From the NCBI GenBank assembly GCA_000711775.1, contig ARYC01000475.1:1-64000 (forward strand): a stretch of DNA of 64,000 nt, in the 5' to 3' direction. The translations under genes were made by a program, and so were the position numbers. The notes beneath the pieces were generated by a model. The model did no database searches and was not told where the DNA came from. It saw nothing but the letters and a program-made list of their open reading frames with translations. Source of the stretch: Oxytricha trifallax (taxonomy: Eukaryota; Ciliophora; Spirotrichea; Sporadotrichida; Oxytrichidae). How positions within the stretch are numbered: the first letter of the stretch is position 1; every line of letters starts with the position of its first letter. This document shows, piece after piece, positions 12,145 through 23,373 of the stretch.

Positions 12145-12822
12145 TCATTTCATCAGGCTTTTAAACTTCATTATAAAGTCTCTGCTAACTTAATGAATGG
12201 TTTGAGACTTTCTCTTTCTGTGAACCTTTGCATTCTCTTTCATTAAAAATATACCAGTTCCAGGTTTCCCTAAAAAGTTATAAATCAAAGCTTACTAGAG
12301 AGATAAGGATGCTTCTTAAGCTCTGCTTACCAGGTCTCGCTTATTAGTATTCCTTGGTATTTTTAATCTTCAGGATAAATAGAGTATTGTTTCTAATGAG
12401 CTTCTTCTATAATTTCTCTCAAATAAACCTCTTTTATTGTACCAAGAACACCAAAGAAAAAGTGTCTTTCAGGTAACTTATTTGAGAGTTACTCTTGCTA
12501 TAAAGGTAAATAACCACTTCCTCATCTTTCATTGCATCCTCGTAGAGATTTGTGACTGAAATTTCTGGGTAGTTAGGTATTTTAATCAGTTTAATTTCTT
12601 TGTTTTTAAAAGCTTTCTTCTCCTCGCAGAGTATTGCTTTTAAGAATGATATTTTAATACTTCCATCGTTGGAAGGAATAGACCAACTGTATACATCGTT
12701 GATTAACATCAATTTATTTTACCATGCTAAGTAAGGTATCGATAGAGATCGTCATTGCTTCTGAATCTTGAGATCATTTCTTGAACCTAAACCCTTTCCA
12801 TTTTTTCATTGAATGATTCCAT
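12145..12822 (-). pseudogene. TBE 22-kDa protein gene, copy A
   Basis: Starts at ATG 12822 on minus (MESFNEKMERV) and is homologous to the gene in copy D. It keeps the first intron (about 36 bp, GTAAAA...TACAG) that must be removed to join LTQH to VGLFLPT. One base is missing just after PTME, shifting the frame; the longest surviving frame is 12434-12712 (KAILCEEKKAFKNKEIKLIK...). The homologous stop is TGA at 12145-12147. The protein is conserved among TBEs but its function is not established. An inserted element at 12900 separates the gene from its usual upstream region. Confidence 0.85.
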
Positions 12823-12899
12823 CTTTAATCCTCTTTCTATTAATAAATTTCAAGTTTTAATTTAAAGACTTCTGGATCCTATCCTTTAAAATATTACTA

Positions 12900-13788
12900 T
12901 TATTGAAATACATTTGAAATGAAAAATTAAGAGGAATGCAATATAAGTTTTTGAATTATTTATTATAACTGCCTCTAATTAGAAATACTCCTAATTCAAA
13001 TTTGATTTAATTAATTAATTGATTTATTTATTTAATATAATTGTCTGTGCAGATTGTGCAAAAATATAATTATAAAAAAACAAAGGGCTTGCTTGTATGT
13101 GTGCAAAAATATATTTAATTTTAATAATCTAATAAATATATAAATGGAGAAAGCACTCTCATCATTCTTTCTATTAATCACTAAAGGTCACGCACTCGAA
13201 TAGTATCTTACTCTTCAGGCCAGTGAATGTAATAACATCTCCCAATACTACAGCATGACCGATGAACATGAAGATTTTTAGAGCGAGAGAATTATCGTTA
13301 CAGTTGTTAATTAAGAGATCTACTATTAGCAAGCTTCATTTTCAAGCACTGGATCCAATTCATTCATTTACGCATTCCAACACACTACTTATGCAAGATT
13401 AGTCAATACCAAGCAAATTCACAACATTGATAGTGACGAAAAATGAAGAAATCCTCCAAGCTGAAGGTTTCTATCTTGATAGGGCCACTAGAGACATCTT
13501 TATCGATGGCATTGCTGATGGATTCTCACTTTAACATAGCAATTACTGCTACAGCGGAGAAGATCATTATTAAAATTATATATATTTTTGCACACATTCA
13601 AGCCCTTTGTTTTTATAATTATATTTTTGCACAATCTGCACAGACAATTGTATTAAATAAATAAATCAATTAATTAATTAAATCAAATTTGAATTAGGAG
13701 TATTTCTAATTAGAGGCAGTTATAATAAATAATTCAAAAAGTTATATTGCATTCCTCTTAATTTTTCATTTCAAATGTATTTCAATAA
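12900..13788. mobile_element. 889-bp TA-flanked inverted-repeat element with ORF cargo, inserted in TBE copy A
   Basis: The ends TTATTGAAATAC... and ...GTATTTCAATAA are inverted; arms of about 220 bp (12900-13128, 13571-13788) enclose a GC-raised middle. TA duplications flank it (12898-99, 13789-90). TBE copies C and D have the uninterrupted sequence (TTACTATTAAATATGGGC near 58715 and 63520), which fixes the insertion and its TA target. A subterminal AACTGCC motif lies 66 bp inside. It has no transposase. Confidence 0.92.
13144..13446 (+). CDS. Cargo ORF in the 12.9-kb element
   Basis: ATG 13144 to TGA 13444-13446 gives 100 residues with four Gln written TAA/TAG (MEKALSSFFLLITKGHALEQ..., then TDEHEDFQSERIIVTVVNQE and a Ser/Phe-rich part ending in NTKQIHNIDSDEK). 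Right at the stop another frame continues in coding style for about 45 residues (NEEILQAEGFYLDRATRDIF..., FSLQHSNYCYSGED). One fewer A in the AAAAA run at 13439-13443 would join them. No family is recognised. The gene-like stretch fills the space between the arms, so it is cargo rather than chance sequence in a MITE. Confidence 0.45.
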
Positions 13789-13869
13789 TATTAAATATGG
13801 GCATCTTATAGGAGGTCAACCCTATAAATATACGTGGAGAAAGATCGCAGAAGCTGTAACAAACTTCAG

Positions 13870-14110
13870 AGATGGAGCTCCATTTTTATCAATTTAGTTC
13901 CATTAAATTAGTACTAAATTTGTTTAAATTTTATTAGTACCGGTTCAAATCCATTTAATTTTAATTGGTACCAATTTAATAGTACCAAAACTTAATTAGT
14001 ACCTAGTTTTAAACTAATGAGGTTTTAATGGAAATTTCCAATCTGGTTCAAAACTTAATTGGTACCAGTACCAACCTGAACTTTATCTGAGTTGGTACTA
14101 GAATCAAAAT
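13870..14110. promoter_or_regulatory. GTAC-palindrome array between divergent TBE genes, copy A
   Basis: Contains repeated AGTACT, GGTACC and TTGGTACCAA-like sites. The same array is in copies C (58825-59040) and D (63200-63440), between the divergent 22-kDa and 57-kDa genes. The position suggests a shared promoter or a protein-binding region; the function is inferred. Confidence 0.45.
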
Positions 14111-14274
14111 TATTAAGAGTAAATTACAAAAATTATAGTTATAAACTGAGTATGAATATGAAGTCTTAGAGCTGAGATCAAACCATTATTAATGCTGGAG
14201 CAATTCCTATAAAATCCAGATATAGCTATAGGTTTTAAGAGCTTTATAATAGAAATTTAAATTTGAATTTAAAC

Positions 14275-15697
14275 ATAGCGGTCAATTTAAATCGTAGAGT
14301 GGCACTTTAAGGAGCAGGTCAATCAATTCTTAACTTTGGTTCTACCAAGAAACAAGAAGTTATATATGTATATATATATATATTAAGATGAAGGCATAAC
14401 TAAGAGCTGTTGGATTTGAAGAACAGGTTTTTATTATATAGGTTTAAAACATGAAACAGAAAGCTGAGATAGAAGTTTTAACATTAATAAAAGATGTTGA
14501 GGAAGAAAAGGAACAGATTCAGATCTAAAAGATTAAAACTTTTGAATGCTAAGACTGCTAAAATTTTTTTCTACTGATTCCAGTTTGAAGAGACATATGA
14601 AAGAGGTTCACTCTGGGAAAGCTAAGGTGTATTTTAATTATGATAAGGTCGATGGCAGGTACTAGTGCACGACTTTTGAGAAGTCTTATACTCACTCAGC
14701 TAAAGTTAAGAAGAATATGAAGAAGCAACACCTAAGTGAGTTCATGATTTAAGATAAAGAGACTTTAGAAATTAGTACCGCTAAAAGAAAATCTAAAAAT
14801 TTTGAGACTTAAAAGAACAACAGGAGAAGCTCAAGAGACAGTAGCGAATAGAATTAATGAATCAACCTGCTGTTAATGTCTTTTTAGCATGCTTTTAAGA
14901 GAGCTATGTATATTCCTGCACTAAATGCAGTAGACCTTAGCAGTTCTATTGAAAACTACTTACATATAAACGTACCTGCTAAAGCAAAACTCATAGTGGT
15001 TGATGAGTATGCCTACAAGGTATATCCTTTCATCTATCTCCTTAAAAACGAGCAGTATTAAAATGAGTTTGCTAACGAATATATTGTAGTCAAGCTAGAT
15101 GGTGTTATTTTAGGGTTTGGTTTTATCGTACAAAGGCTAAAAAAGTTCGAAATGACTCTCCTAGATTATCTATATTAAAACAGATACCCAGATGACTTGA
15201 ATGATATTCTATCTAATATGATAAAGGGTGTTTATGAACTTCAAGAGCTTGAATAAGTTCATGGAGATTTGAAGCCTGAAAATGTTATGCTAAACCTTGC
15301 CCTTTAGAAGTAGTCGTAATCGATTTTAATAGAGCCTTAAGATAAAATTTTGTAACCTTAGCAAAGGTTCTTGGTACTCCAGGTTACTTCCCAATCAGAG
15401 AGAATTAGACTAATGGCTCTATTTAGTGGGATGTTTGGGCAGTAGCTGCAATAATATTAGAGTGCGATATGGAAAGCATGTCTTACATTAATACAAAATA
15501 TAAAAAATAATCAATAAATCTAGCTGAGAAGCACATAAAACAAGATGATGTATACTAAGAAATAAAAGAAGATTGTAGAGAAGATAATAGTAAGAGCTCC
15601 AGCATATCCAACACAATCCTTAGACGATATGCTCGAACTACTAAAGAAAGCGAGATTCAAGAGGTATCACAAAGATAAGCAGATAAAATTTGTTTGA
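14275..15697 (+). pseudogene. TBE 57-kDa zinc-finger/kinase protein, copy A
   Basis: Homologue of the intact gene in copy D. The start codon is ATA instead of ATG (14275). An AT microsatellite has grown in the N-terminal part (about 14360-14385). The first zinc finger is recognisable (ECQDCQ), the second damaged. The kinase-like part keeps AYKVYPF, VVVDEYAY-type core and GTPGYFPIRE, but the catalytic loop reads VHGDLKPEN instead of VHRDLKPEN, about 30 bp are deleted before KLDGV, and frameshifts follow, one just after MLN. The end KDKQIKFV TGA (15695-15697) is conserved. Not functional. Confidence 0.9.
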
Positions 15698-16097
15698 ATT
15701 AAGTACAGTAATACTCATTAAATATTCATTAAATTCATAAAAATCCTGTTTTTTTCTCTACTGACCCTAATAAAGCTTCAACTTTACCCTACTAATCAAA
15801 GCACTTATCAGCCTCACTAAGGGGTTTTGGGGTTTTGAATTGCATAATTATTTGTTACGCCCTAATGTTTTTTAAAATAAAAAAAAGTCAGAACTGCACA
15901 ATGTATAATGTACTATTTGGTAATTATTAATTAATTAAATGAGAGAAAAGTAATTAAAACTGTACAATGTACAATGAGTTTCTAATTAAAAGTTGGTTTA
16001 ATCAAATTATGATTCGAGCCATGTTTATTTAATGGCAGTTAAGATTATCATAATTAAATCTTAAATCTCTCTTTATCAAATTTTCGGTCTTTATCAA

Positions 16098-17244
16098 TAT
16101 ATTATTTTTTTCCAATTATTTATTTTTGTTAAAAGATTTTCTATTTAAATTCTACCTTTTCACCAAAAAACTTTTTTTTTACCTTCTAATTATTCATTTA
16201 GAATTTCATCAATTTTTCATATACATTTAATTTAATTATCTGTCAATTTTTTAAAATCTTTTTGATATCTTTTTATTAATTTGCCCTTATTCCTCTATAT
16301 TTCAATTGTTTAAACTCTTTAATCACTAAAGTTGTATATTAAATGCATTTCTATAATATAAATGACTTGAATATAAATTTGAAAGGCTTTGTTATTTGTA
16401 TCTGCAATGATACGGGACCTAAATTTACCTGTGTTTATGAATCTTTCTTTTACAGAATTCGTTTTATAATATTTTTAAAATAAGATCTTCTCATTTTTTT
16501 ACCGTAACTATTAGTTAATATCTTTGGAAGATTAAGAGAACTTTTTATAGCCAAAAATATTCCCATCATTAAGCAACTACTTATCTAATTTATCCATAAT
16601 TTTACATTGTAGTATTTTTTGTAGCTTATAAGCCACATTCTTTTCTGTCATTGTTCTTAGATTATTTTTTAAACGAATAAATGAGCAATTTCTTCGACAT
16701 TTAACATTCTGCAATATCTTTCTTGTTTTCTTCTTGATTAAATTTATTGAGATGTGAATTCATAAAGTTGTCTAATAACATTTTTTGTTAAAAAAAAAGC
16801 ATTAGATTCACTTATTACCTCTAATAAGCCTAAATATTTTATTTTATAACTCTTTCAAGTTATTAAAGCTTTTATAAATTATTATTAATTATTTGTAAAA
16901 TTTATGTTTATTAAAATTTTTACGATTTATTTGAATATATGTTATATCCAACAAAAGCATGGACAGTGTATTTTGCCACAATTCGTTAGTTAATATAATT
17001 TACAGCCTATTTTACATTAATATTAAAAATTTATTATAGTTTATTGCACAACCCAAATATTACATAATCAAATCAATGTTATTATCATAATATATATTAA
17101 CTAAATAGTTTTTAAAAGTATCTTATTATTAATTTATAAATTCTTAAATATTTAATGTGATATCTTTTTTATTATTAAACTCATTACTTTTTTGAATTTA
17201 TAGATATATTTAATAGTTAATTTCTTATGATTATTTATATGATA
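16098..17244. other. AT-rich germline DNA
   Basis: Uniformly AT-rich from the end of the 9.86-kb element to the retroelement-like tail at 17245. No gene, terminal repeat or GC-raised island is seen. Confidence 0.5.
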
Positions 17245-17348
17245 GAATAATAATAGTAATAATAATAATATGTGATCACATTGAAGTCTCTAAGAACCCC
17301 CGATCTTATACATTAATGTTAATATATGTAAGGGACTAGCCCTTTTAT
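17245..17348 (-). repeat. Retroelement-like 3' box with AT-trinucleotide tail, copy 1
   Basis: On minus: a small hairpin AAAGGGCTAGTCCCTT, then about 60 bp including GATCGGGGGTTC and GACTTCAATGTGATC, then a tail of ATT repeats (about 17245-17271). Boxes with the same order occur at 23245-23326 and 45513-45605. A conserved 3' end followed by a simple-repeat tail is the usual form of a LINE or SINE 3' terminus. Confidence 0.6.
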
Positions 17349-17358
17349 TGTGGTTATT

Positions 17359-17890
17359 CACTTTCGAACACACATCCATGAGGTGTCTACTTCGCAATTC
17401 TGACTGAACTGCATCTACTTCAACATTTCTTGTTTCTTCTTTATGTTTTGATTACATTTCTTTATTTTCATCAATCTGTGGTGTGCTCTCTGTGTTTTTA
17501 TAGGAATATTGGAAATCTTAGATTTCTGAGTATGGTAGTTTTGATTCTGTTCTAAAAGAAACTAGCTGATATCGCTTTTTCCATAAAAATGTGTTGTGCA
17601 TTACTTTGCACATTTCTCTGAGGAAAACAAATTTTCTTATTTTAGTTGGATTTTTGGTTGATACTCACGTTTAGCATGTTTATTTAGTTGATAGAAGGAG
17701 ACTCTATTTTAGTATTGGGGATACTTTTTATTTTCTTTAAATATTTTTCTTTATAATTATTATTATTAATTAATTGTCGGTCTCCTTCTGATTTATTTCT
17801 GTTTGGGCTACCGATCTAGTTTGAAATTCTGTTCTGCTTTTGTTGTAGAAGTCGAATTTTATGTTCAAAAGTACTTATAGATTTGTAAAA
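17359..17890 (-). pseudogene. Downstream frames of the 17.9-kb ORF, ending at the 3' box
   Basis: After the TGA of the 313-codon ORF, minus sequence stays coding-like in two further frames. One runs to TGA 17471-17473 (KIRLLQQKQNRISNQ, later SINQINMLNVS, EHTTD). The other, from about 17490, runs to TGA 17359-17361 (HHRLMKIKKCNQNIKK, EVDTSWMCVRK). All are Lys/Asn/Gln-rich and basic. The stop lies 11 bp before the conserved 3' box, as expected for the end of a retroelement ORF. I see no reverse transcriptase motif, so this may be an RNA-binding ORF, or a gene fragment moved by retroelement machinery. Confidence 0.35.
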
Positions 17891-18806
17891 ACGGTAGTCT
17901 ACTCTGGAAACCCCTCCTTTAAAGAGCCATAAATCTAGTTTTGTTTAGTTGGTTTAGTTCTTTGCCTATTTTAGAGTCTTTCTAAAGGACTGTTTTATGA
18001 TTTGTTGTGCTTAGAGTTTGGTCAAGTTTGTTAGATTTTTATATTGCCTTATGCTGTGTTAGTTACTAGAATTCATTATTTAATAGGAAAGACTTGGGGT
18101 TAAGGTTAAGGTTAGGAGGAGGTATTTAATACCCTTCATTATAAATATTAAGAAGTAGGCTCTTTTTTCTCTAGATTTTAAGAGTCTTTTAATAAATCTT
18201 AAATGGAGTTTTGTTGTTTTGGTCTATGGGTGTTGAGAGACGAACTGGTGGGTTCTGTTTGTGTCTCTTGGTCACTAAAGGTCTTTTTGGAAATGGACAA
18301 TTATTGTTTATCTTAAGGCCTTACTAGTCTTTAATTAGGGTGGTTAAATTTTCTTAGTTAGAACTTAATTAAAAACTTGGTTAAGTGAGGAGAGAGCCCT
18401 TAGGTCTTGGATTGGATTTAACGCGACTATCGCATTCTGTCATGTTATCTAGGAAGACCTTTATTGATGGGAGTTGTGAAGTGGGTTATTTCTCCTCTAT
18501 TTAAGAAACTTTTCCTGACTTAATAGTTTCTTGGTATTCCTTCAGTTCAAAGTCTAGGCGATGAAGGAGTTTGTCATGAGTTAGTGATGGTGCTTACTCT
18601 ACAGATTTCTTGAGAAGACTTGCTTAGTATTCAGTCAAGACTAAGCTATAATAAACTCGTTTTATGCAGTTTTACATCTTATAAGGCTGTGGGGCGTCAA
18701 ATAAGTACTCGAGGGGCCCCTTCTCTAGCTAGTCCAGGTCACCGGAATCGAAGGTGTCGCTGGTTAGAAAGTTCAGTAAAGATCCGAGTGTGACTGTGTA
18801 ATTCAT
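17865..18806 (-). CDS. 313-residue ORF of unknown function, readable only with TAR = Gln
   Basis: Minus frame from ATG 18806 (MNYTVTLGSLLNFLTSDTF) to TGA 17865-17867, 314 codons without TGA. The first third looks globular (DLDQLEKGPLEYLFDAPQ, KRVYYSLVLTEYQASLLKK, HRLDFELKEYQETIKSGK); the rest is low-complexity, rich in Gln, Asn, Lys and Pro (PPPNLNLNPKSFLLNN). About a tenth of residues are Gln, mostly TAA/TAG. GC is clearly above the flanks. Such length can occur by chance with one stop codon, but the GC rise, strand purine bias and the adjacent 3' box support a real, perhaps decayed, ORF. It could be a LINE ORF1-type RNA-binding protein; no diagnostic motif is visible. Confidence 0.45.
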
Positions 18807-20469
18807 GTTAATCGGTATTAACCTTGTATCTATCTTTCTAATTTAATATATAACATAAAAAAATACTTACTTTGTTCATTGAATCCTTATATTAAATTTA
18901 AATCTAAAATTAATTAGTTAGAAATTAGATATGTATCAAATTATTTGAATGATAATAAAATAAAAAACAAAATCTTTTAACATTATTAAGGGTTTCATTT
19001 AATAAACTAAATTTAAACAAATTTTAAAAACAAAAACAGCAATTATAAGCAATAATTGATGAGGCAAGTGTTAATTTTCCAAGAAATTGATAATTTAAGT
19101 ATTTTTAAGTTTAAATTTTTATTTTACAATTCAAAATCAAATCTAAGATTACAATATATAAATTTATTCTAATAGAATTATTAATTAAAAATCAAATTAT
19201 GATAAATTATGCAGGATAGTACTCCCAAGTTTATTAAAATAATAAACTAGTCTAATTTTGAATAAATTAATCATAAAAAAATATAAAGTAATGCATTTAA
19301 TTTTAATTTGTTGATAAAAATATTCTGTGTCTGTCAAGGATGTGAGAGTTGTTTTAAGAATTAGAAAATCACTAATTTGAATGACATTGGCATAAATAAA
19401 TTTGGTATACTATGTTTAGGAATATATTTCTCGCCTTCCGAAGGTTACATCACCATGATTTTGGTATGATCTTTTTTTTTGTGACATATACCTGCTGGAG
19501 TTTTAAATGTTAATTTAATTTCTTAACAAGAGTAGTATTCTGTTGAAATTATTTTTAGCGGCGACAGATGATTTAGAATTCATTAAATTCACGAACTAGT
19601 CCTGTATAGATTACTTAGTACTCGACAGAAATTCATTTTATGGTTTATGGTACTCTTTAATTTCTATTGTTTATCCGAGCTGCATGCAAGTATTTAGCCA
19701 ATACTATTTTTTTAAAAAAAATTTAAATTTAATATTTATTAAATGAGAGAAAATAAGAAGACATGGAAGAAGAGCATATAGAGATAATCTAGATTATGGA
19801 TGAAGTCTATAATATTTATTTTAAATTTAAATAATAATATTTAAGAATGCCTTGATCATTTATTTTAATTTACCTTAAAAAGGTGGAAGGCAAGGTATCT
19901 GTTGAAATAAAATTAACTCAAAGTCAGAAATAAAAAGCTTCATGAATTTCTTTGCAATTCTAAAATTAAAAGATAAAAGTTGAATTATAAAACAGCCATA
20001 AATCTTTCCACAAGTCATGATTCAGGAATCTTCAGAAAGAGACAATCAGGGTATGTTGAAATGCAGTTAAATTTAAATGTTTTTTTAATTAATTTTAGAG
20101 ATTATTTATACTGTGTATTAGTTTTAATAATTTCAATTTTTAAATAAGTGCATTTATAATAAGTAAAATTGTATAATAATTACGTTTGTAATCCGATTAA
20201 TCTATTTTCTACAGTTCTCGAGACTTTATTAATTTATTTAAGCTTTTAGATATGCTATCGCAATTAAGCTATTTTGCAAGAAGGTACTTTAATTATTATT
20301 ATTTATTCATATATTTATAAATTAATTTTTTAATACTTAAACTTTCATAAAATATAATTTAATGATAAATATATTAAAGCATTTCAATTGAATAAATTAA
20401 TAATTATATAATATAACTTAGTACATTACACTAATACAACTTAAAGACGATAAAATCAATTAAAGCCAT
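18807..20469. other. AT-rich germline DNA
   Basis: AT-rich. Slightly richer patches at about 19430-19500 and 19560-19690 have no consistent frame. No transposon ends recognised. Confidence 0.5.
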
Positions 20470-21100
20470 TATCATTGGCATTTTTATTTATTTATATAAT
20501 TAAAATTAATTTAAATAATATATTAAATTCAATCTTGTTCAAATCCTTTAGTGATAAATTTATGTTTTTTATATAAAAAGTCCATTAATCTTGGCGTCGG
20601 CAAATTTTAAAATTTGCCGACGGTTGCTGGCGATTTCATTATTTTAAATAACATATTAAAAATTTATCTATCAGTTTAAAGTAAGTTTAGGATTCAAAAT
20701 CCCTTTTAACTATTAGAAATCCTTATGGATCTATATAAATCTATATTGAATTTTGAAAACTAAAAATAGAATAAAACTAAGTTAAAACTTCCGTAAAAAT
20801 ATTATTATAGAATGTCTAAAGGGTGCTTTTGTAATTCCTTAAAGATAAGTATAAATCTAAAAGGATTTACAGATATCAATATGATTTTGAATCATGAATT
20901 TAAGTTTAATTAATATATTAATTCATGTATTAGATTAAATAATTTAAAAATCGCCAGCAACCGTCGGCAAATATTTAAATTTGCCGACGTCTTTACTAAA
21001 TAATTATATTAATTTTATATTAAGATTAGTAGTTTTATAGATTTAGTATAACTAATCACAAAGTTTTAAATATATTAGCTTAAATTATATATAATAGGAA
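20470..21100. repeat. Dispersed repeat with GTCGGCAAATTT palindromes, copy 1
   Basis: Two arms, 20594-20637 and 20948-20990, are inverted copies. Each holds its own palindrome (GTCGGCAAATTT / AAATTTGCCGAC) next to GGTTGCTGGCGATTT or its complement. The 310-bp middle and both flanks are homologous to a degraded copy at 41540-42085, so the unit is about 600 bp. No ORF is evident. It is probably a non-autonomous mobile element; no target duplication was recognised. Confidence 0.7.
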
Positions 21101-21455
21101 AAATGCAAAAAGACATGGTTCTTATTGAATGCCAAAAAATTATTATTGTGCAAACATAAATTGTCAGGAATTTCAACTTCAAGTTCTAAGTATAGCACTA
21201 CCAATTTGAAGGCAGTTAGAATTTTTCTGATACATGCTAGTTTAAAAATTGGGGTTTCACTTTTTTGTTGTTTGTCAAGAACCGGTAGTCATAGCTGTAT
21301 GGGTAGTTGTATATGCAAAAGTTATAATTTTTCTCAAATTCTTCAAAGTATTTCTCAATGTAATTTAACTTAAAGTGATGTCTAAAATTTATATTTATGG
21401 ATATAACGTAAGCCATTTTTAAGACATATTAAATCAATTTTTATCTTAAAATTAA
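21101..21455. other. Spacer between two repeats
   Basis: AT-rich with a slightly GC-richer centre. A plus frame from 21125 is open for about 85 codons but has no recognised motif, and it lies directly against repeat units. I treat it as chance. Confidence 0.4.
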
Positions 21456-21457
21456 TA

Positions 21458-21873
21458 TTGTAGAAATACATTTGAATTTGGAAAATTAAATATAATTAAA
21501 TTAATAATAAATCAAAATCGTGGCAGTTAAATTTGGCCAATTTGAACGATCTAGGGCTCGTTCGATAGAGAATTTAAAATTAGCTGGACTTTAATATTGG
21601 CGATACTATTTTATCGCATCCCCAGAGCGAGATAACTTCACTTTAATGTGAGGGCATAATTTAATGAATTTAGATAAGTTTAATTAAAGTCCATGTTATC
21701 TCGCTCTGGGGATGCGATAAAATAGTACCGCCAATAGTAAAGTCCAGCTAATTTTGAATTCTCTATCGAACGAGCCCTAGATCGTTCAAATTGACCAAAT
21801 TTAACTGCCACGATTTTGATTTATTATTAATTTAATTATATTTAATTTTCCAAATTCAAATGTATTTCTACAA
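21458..21873. mobile_element. Palindromic MITE, 416 bp, TA-flanked
   Basis: The ends TTGTAGAAATACATTTGAA and its complement are flanked by TA (21456-57, 21874-75). The arms, about 190 bp, are nearly identical and include GTGGCAGTTAA (left) / TTAACTGCCAC (right) and a GC-rich inner part (TATCGCATCCCCAGAGCGAG). The short central loop has no ORF. It is the same family as 30837-31244 and the half copy ending at 32369. The high arm identity suggests a fairly recent insertion. Confidence 0.9.
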
Positions 21874-21875
21874 TA

Positions 21876-23244
21876 TTGAATTCTAATATTAGAATAATAA
21901 TTTATGCATTAAATTAAAGACATACATATAATTTATAAATAGATTATATTACCCTTACATATACTATTTCAACAGATAATGTAACTAAATATTGTTTATT
22001 CATTTTGTGATGTATATATTTAATAATCATTATTTTATAATTTAATACATTCTGCTTACACACTATTTTTATTGGACTTGACTCTTTTTTGACACAGTGA
22101 AACTCTATGAAGCAAGGGGATTAACAAATTTCATCATTAGAGTTATTGAAACTTCTCCTAACTATCTACAGTGATGTTATCCTAAAATATGAGAAAATTT
22201 CTTTCTTTCTACTGTATTAAAATAGTCCATGAAGATATCTTCATTATTGGTTTTCACTGATATAAAATATCAAACATTTTAATCTAGTATTATTATATTA
22301 TTTAATTCTTTAAGTAAATTAATTATAGGGATATTAAAACCAGTGAATTTATAGTTTAATACTTGTATTATTTCTTCCCTTTATTTTTACTTTGGAGTAT
22401 CCTGTATAAAGCCTGAGTTTCTAAGGAACTCGAAGTACTTTATAGCCCAGAACTAATATTTTTCCCAATAACTTAAATTTCTGTTATCTTAGAAGACATA
22501 CTTTCTCGTCAACTAGTTCGATTATATGGAAGGCTTATGCTTTAACAAGGATTAAATAAGGCTTGACTTGAAAAAGGACATAGATTATTTTAATTACCCT
22601 TTTAGCTTTTGAAATCTCTATGGAAAGTTTATTGAACTTTTTAATATGCTTATGCTATGTCAGTTTGTTTACACTCTTCTTCATTTTGTTTTTTATACCT
22701 TATTCCTGTATAGACTAAGTAGCTCCATATTGCTTTACCTTGTTTCAGTAATAATCTTATCAATATCCTTCCGACAGCATCTAAAGAGTATGTAATTCAT
22801 TCTCAAGAGTTAACTGATTAAGTAAGATAACTTATCGGTCACGAAAGTCTTGCTTTTACAGGTTAAGCCTTCTATTATTGGTATATAATTAAAATGTAGG
22901 TTGTCATGGCAAATCTTGCACTTTCAAAGTAATTGATAAGGTAAGAGGGAAACTAATTCTCTAATTAGAGCAAAGTTAGAGATCGCTTGAACATATATGT
23001 AGAATGCTTTATTTATGAAGTATAATATAGTTTTTCTCATTACATTTCGCTTAATTACATTATATATAGTTAATTGTAAAATGATTTTTTATATAATTTA
23101 ATTACTATTTTATATTCTAATTTACAATTTTTTTATTATTTTATGTCAAAGATGCTATTGAAATCATGGATTTCTTTCTTATTAAAAGATAGTTAAGTCA
23201 TTCAATTAATCCTCTTAAATTGAGAATATATACACTGTTTTTTA
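21876..23244. other. AT-rich DNA with a weak GC-raised island
   Basis: Mostly AT-rich. At about 22380-22960 GC rises and minus frames with TAR = Gln stay open for about 85 codons (for example RESMSSKITEIQVIGKN...), broken by shifts. This may be worn coding sequence of the retroelement-like units, but no motif confirms it. Confidence 0.35.
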
Positions 23245-23326
23245 AATAATAATGCGATCACATTGAAGTCTATGGGGACCCCCGATCTATTTTTATGAAA
23301 ATAAAAATAAGGGACAAGCCCTTTTA
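23245..23326 (-). repeat. Retroelement-like 3' box, copy 2
   Basis: On minus: hairpin AAGGGCTTGTCCCTT, then GATCGGGGGTCC and GACTTCAATGTGATCGC, then a short ATT tail. It matches the box at 17245-17348 in order and spacing, with differences in the variable middle. Confidence 0.6.
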
Positions 23327-23373
23327 TATCAATTCAAGTTAATCATTTAATCTGTTCTCTCCTTTCTAATTTG

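Larger units (their letters stand above)
10868..15837 (+). mobile_element. TBE transposon copy A
   Basis: A telomere-bearing element. The left end AAAACCCCATAAACCC (10868; first C lost, C4A4 degraded) and the right end GGGGTTTTGGGGTTTTG (15837) are inverted, flanked by the duplication AAT (10865-67, 15838-40), matching the ANT target of the family. Gene order is transposase (+), 22-kDa (-), divergent promoter region, 57-kDa (+). It is 4970 bp long only because an 889-bp element is inserted at 12900-13788; without it the size is that of copy C. All three genes carry frameshifts, so this copy is inactive. It lies inside the element 9862-16097. Confidence 0.93.
9862..16097. mobile_element. TA-flanked inverted-repeat element carrying ORFs, split by TBE copy A
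   Basis: The ends TTGATAAA... (9862) and ...TTTATCAA (16097) are inverted and each is flanked by TA (9860-61, 16098-99), as for Tc1/mariner-type insertion. The arms, about 9862-10110 and 15860-16097, match as inverted repeats over about 240 bp, including AACTGCCA about 70 bp from the end. The inner part of the left arm is repeated in inverse at 10791-10866, enclosing two ORFs. TBE copy A then sits between 10867 and 15838. Without copy A the element would be about 1.3 kb. It encodes no transposase of its own that I can see, so it is probably non-autonomous. Confidence 0.75.

Noticed and set aside
18094..18120. GGTTAA repeats resembling a telomere
   Set aside because: Hypotrich telomeres are G4T4; this stretch is in the 313-codon ORF, where it encodes a Pro/Asn/Leu run.
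21125..21373. 82-codon ORF between two repeats
   Set aside because: No motif, no GC rise of note, and lies against repeat units; likely chance.
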